From NCBI GenBank assembly GCA_002309235.1, contig DBXA01000158.1:1-14505 (forward strand): 14,505 nucleotides of DNA, read 5' to 3'. Position numbers and translations under genes: made by a program. Under the pieces are notes generated by a model, which searched no databases, was not told the origin of the DNA, and was given only the letters and a program-made list of their open reading frames with translations. Of this stretch, positions 13,808-14,505 are shown in pieces. The DNA is from Christensenella sp. UBA1224 (GTDB lineage: Bacteria; Bacillota; Clostridia; Christensenellales; Aristaeellaceae). Positions within the stretch are counted from its first letter, which is position 1, and each line of letters starts with the position of its first letter.

Positions 13808-14505
13808 ATGAAGAAGCTTATCAGCATCGTTCTTGTTCTGGTACTTGCTCTTTGCGCATTCACCGCAGCCTCTGCTGAAGGTGTTGCCAAAGAAGATCTC
13901 AAAGTAGGCGTTATCCTGCTGCACGATGAAAACATCGGTTACGACCTTGCCCACATCAACGGCGTGGAAGCCATGAAGGCTGCTCTCGGCCTTTCCGACG
14001 AGCAGGTCATCTACGAATACGGCATCCCGGAAAATGAGGAATGCCTCGACGCGGCCAAGAGGCTCGTAGCCCAGGGCTGCCAGATCATCTTCGCCGATTC
14101 CTTCAGCCATGAAGACTATATGATCGAAGCCGCCGCTTCCTATCCGACCGTGACTTTCTGCCACGCAACCGGTTATCAGGCCGCTTCCTCCGGTCTGGCC
14201 AACATGAAGAACTACTTCACCAACATCTTCGAGGCCCGCTATGTCTCCGGCATCGTCGCCGGCATGAAGCTGGCGGAAGTCTACGGTGCTGATATCGAGG
14301 CCAAGATCGGCTATGTCGGCGCTTACTCCTACGCGGAAGTCGTTTCCGGCTTCACCGCCTTCTATCTGGGCGTCCGCTCCATCTGCCCCAACATCACCAT
14401 GGAAGTCAAGTACACCGGCTCCTGGGCAGACCAGGCTATCGAGCGTGAAGTCGCGCTGGCCCTCATCGAGGATGGCTGCATACTGATCAGCCAGCACGCC
14501 GATAC
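13808..14505 (+). CDS. BMP-family ABC transporter substrate-binding protein, 3' end outside the window
   Basis: The frame is open from the ATG at 13808 to the window edge (232 codons). A signal peptide (MKKLISIVLVLVLALCAFTA, cleavage likely after ASA near residue 23) precedes a PF02608-type fold. Recognisable segments are VGVILLHDENIGYDLAHING, EECLDAAKRLVAQGCQIIFA, VTFCHATGYQAASSGL, FEARYVSGIVAGMKL, AEVVSGFTAFYLGVRS, YTGSWADQ and ISQHAD. Family members deliver nucleosides or related small molecules to an ABC importer, whose genes would be expected further right. Ile is almost always ATC, and Gly, Ala and Lys favour GGC, GCC and AAG, suggesting high expression. An AGGAGGG site precedes the start. 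A typical lipobox is absent: Cys16 follows Leu, not Gly or Ala. Confidence 0.92.
   Translation, partial: MKKLISIVLVLVLALCAFTAASAEGVAKEDLKVGVILLHDENIGYDLAHINGVEAMKAALGLSDEQVIYEYGIPENEECLDAAKRLVAQGCQIIFADSFSHEDYMIEAAASYPTVTFCHATGYQAASSGLANMKNYFTNIFEARYVSGIVAGMKLAEVYGADIEAKIGYVGAYSYAEVVSGFTAFYLGVRSICPNITMEVKYTGSWADQAIEREVALALIEDGCILISQHAD

Noticed and set aside
13751..14497. 248-codon minus-strand frame opposite the BMP gene
   Set aside because: The plus-strand reading has a signal peptide, ribosome site and BMP motifs, and the Asp/Gly/Val-rich antisense frame is a codon-bias artefact.

Overview
The window looks like a piece of a chromosome from an uncultured or gut-type Bacillota (Clostridia). 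The gene set supports this: BspA-like leucine-rich repeat surface proteins, a DUF6273 protein with a Thr-Pro linker, a CotH/VTC/DUF4956 cluster, a BMP-family solute-binding protein, and GGAGG ribosome sites before almost every gene. GC looks moderate, near half. The exact genus cannot be read from the sequence. All genes except the last one are on the minus strand.

Layout from left to right. A minus-strand gene starts at 26 and leaves the left edge, behind a clear promoter (74-102). At 149-850 is an endonuclease/exonuclease/phosphatase-family protein. At 1108-2907 is a secreted protein with four Ig-like repeats, a beta-sandwich-like segment and a C-terminal leucine-rich module. The 590-base gap 2908-3497 holds its promoter and a plus-strand, frame-broken coding-like stretch that I cannot name. 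At 3498-4879 is a secreted protein (helical N-terminus, Thr-Pro linker, DUF6273 domain) split by a frameshift near 4540-4600. At 4964-6745 is a large BspA-like LRR protein, probably co-transcribed with the DUF6273 gene. At 7008-8117 is an MGDG-synthase/UgtP-type glycosyltransferase.

At 8264-12757 is a tight three-gene operon, transcribed in the order CotH-kinase surface protein (three lamin-tail-like domains), VTC polyphosphate-polymerase-like protein (TTG start), DUF4956 membrane protein. It starts at a TATAAT box behind an inverted repeat and ends in a strong hairpin at 8180-8210. At 12842-13552 is a TVP38/DedA-type membrane protein. At 13808 the only plus-strand gene begins: a BMP-family substrate-binding protein with strongly biased codons, cut off by the right edge.

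The theme is the cell envelope: surface repeat proteins, a membrane glycolipid enzyme, a membrane-anchored kinase beside a polyphosphate-type polymerase, a lipid-scramblase-like membrane protein and a nutrient-binding protein. No tRNA, rRNA, CRISPR array, insertion sequence or phage gene was seen. The most notable unexplained signals are (1) an identical ATTGCGCA box at the -35 of three promoters serving three unrelated genes, (2) the CotH-VTC-DUF4956 operon, whose biochemical output is not known, and (3) the broken genes at 2992-3398 and 3498-4879.
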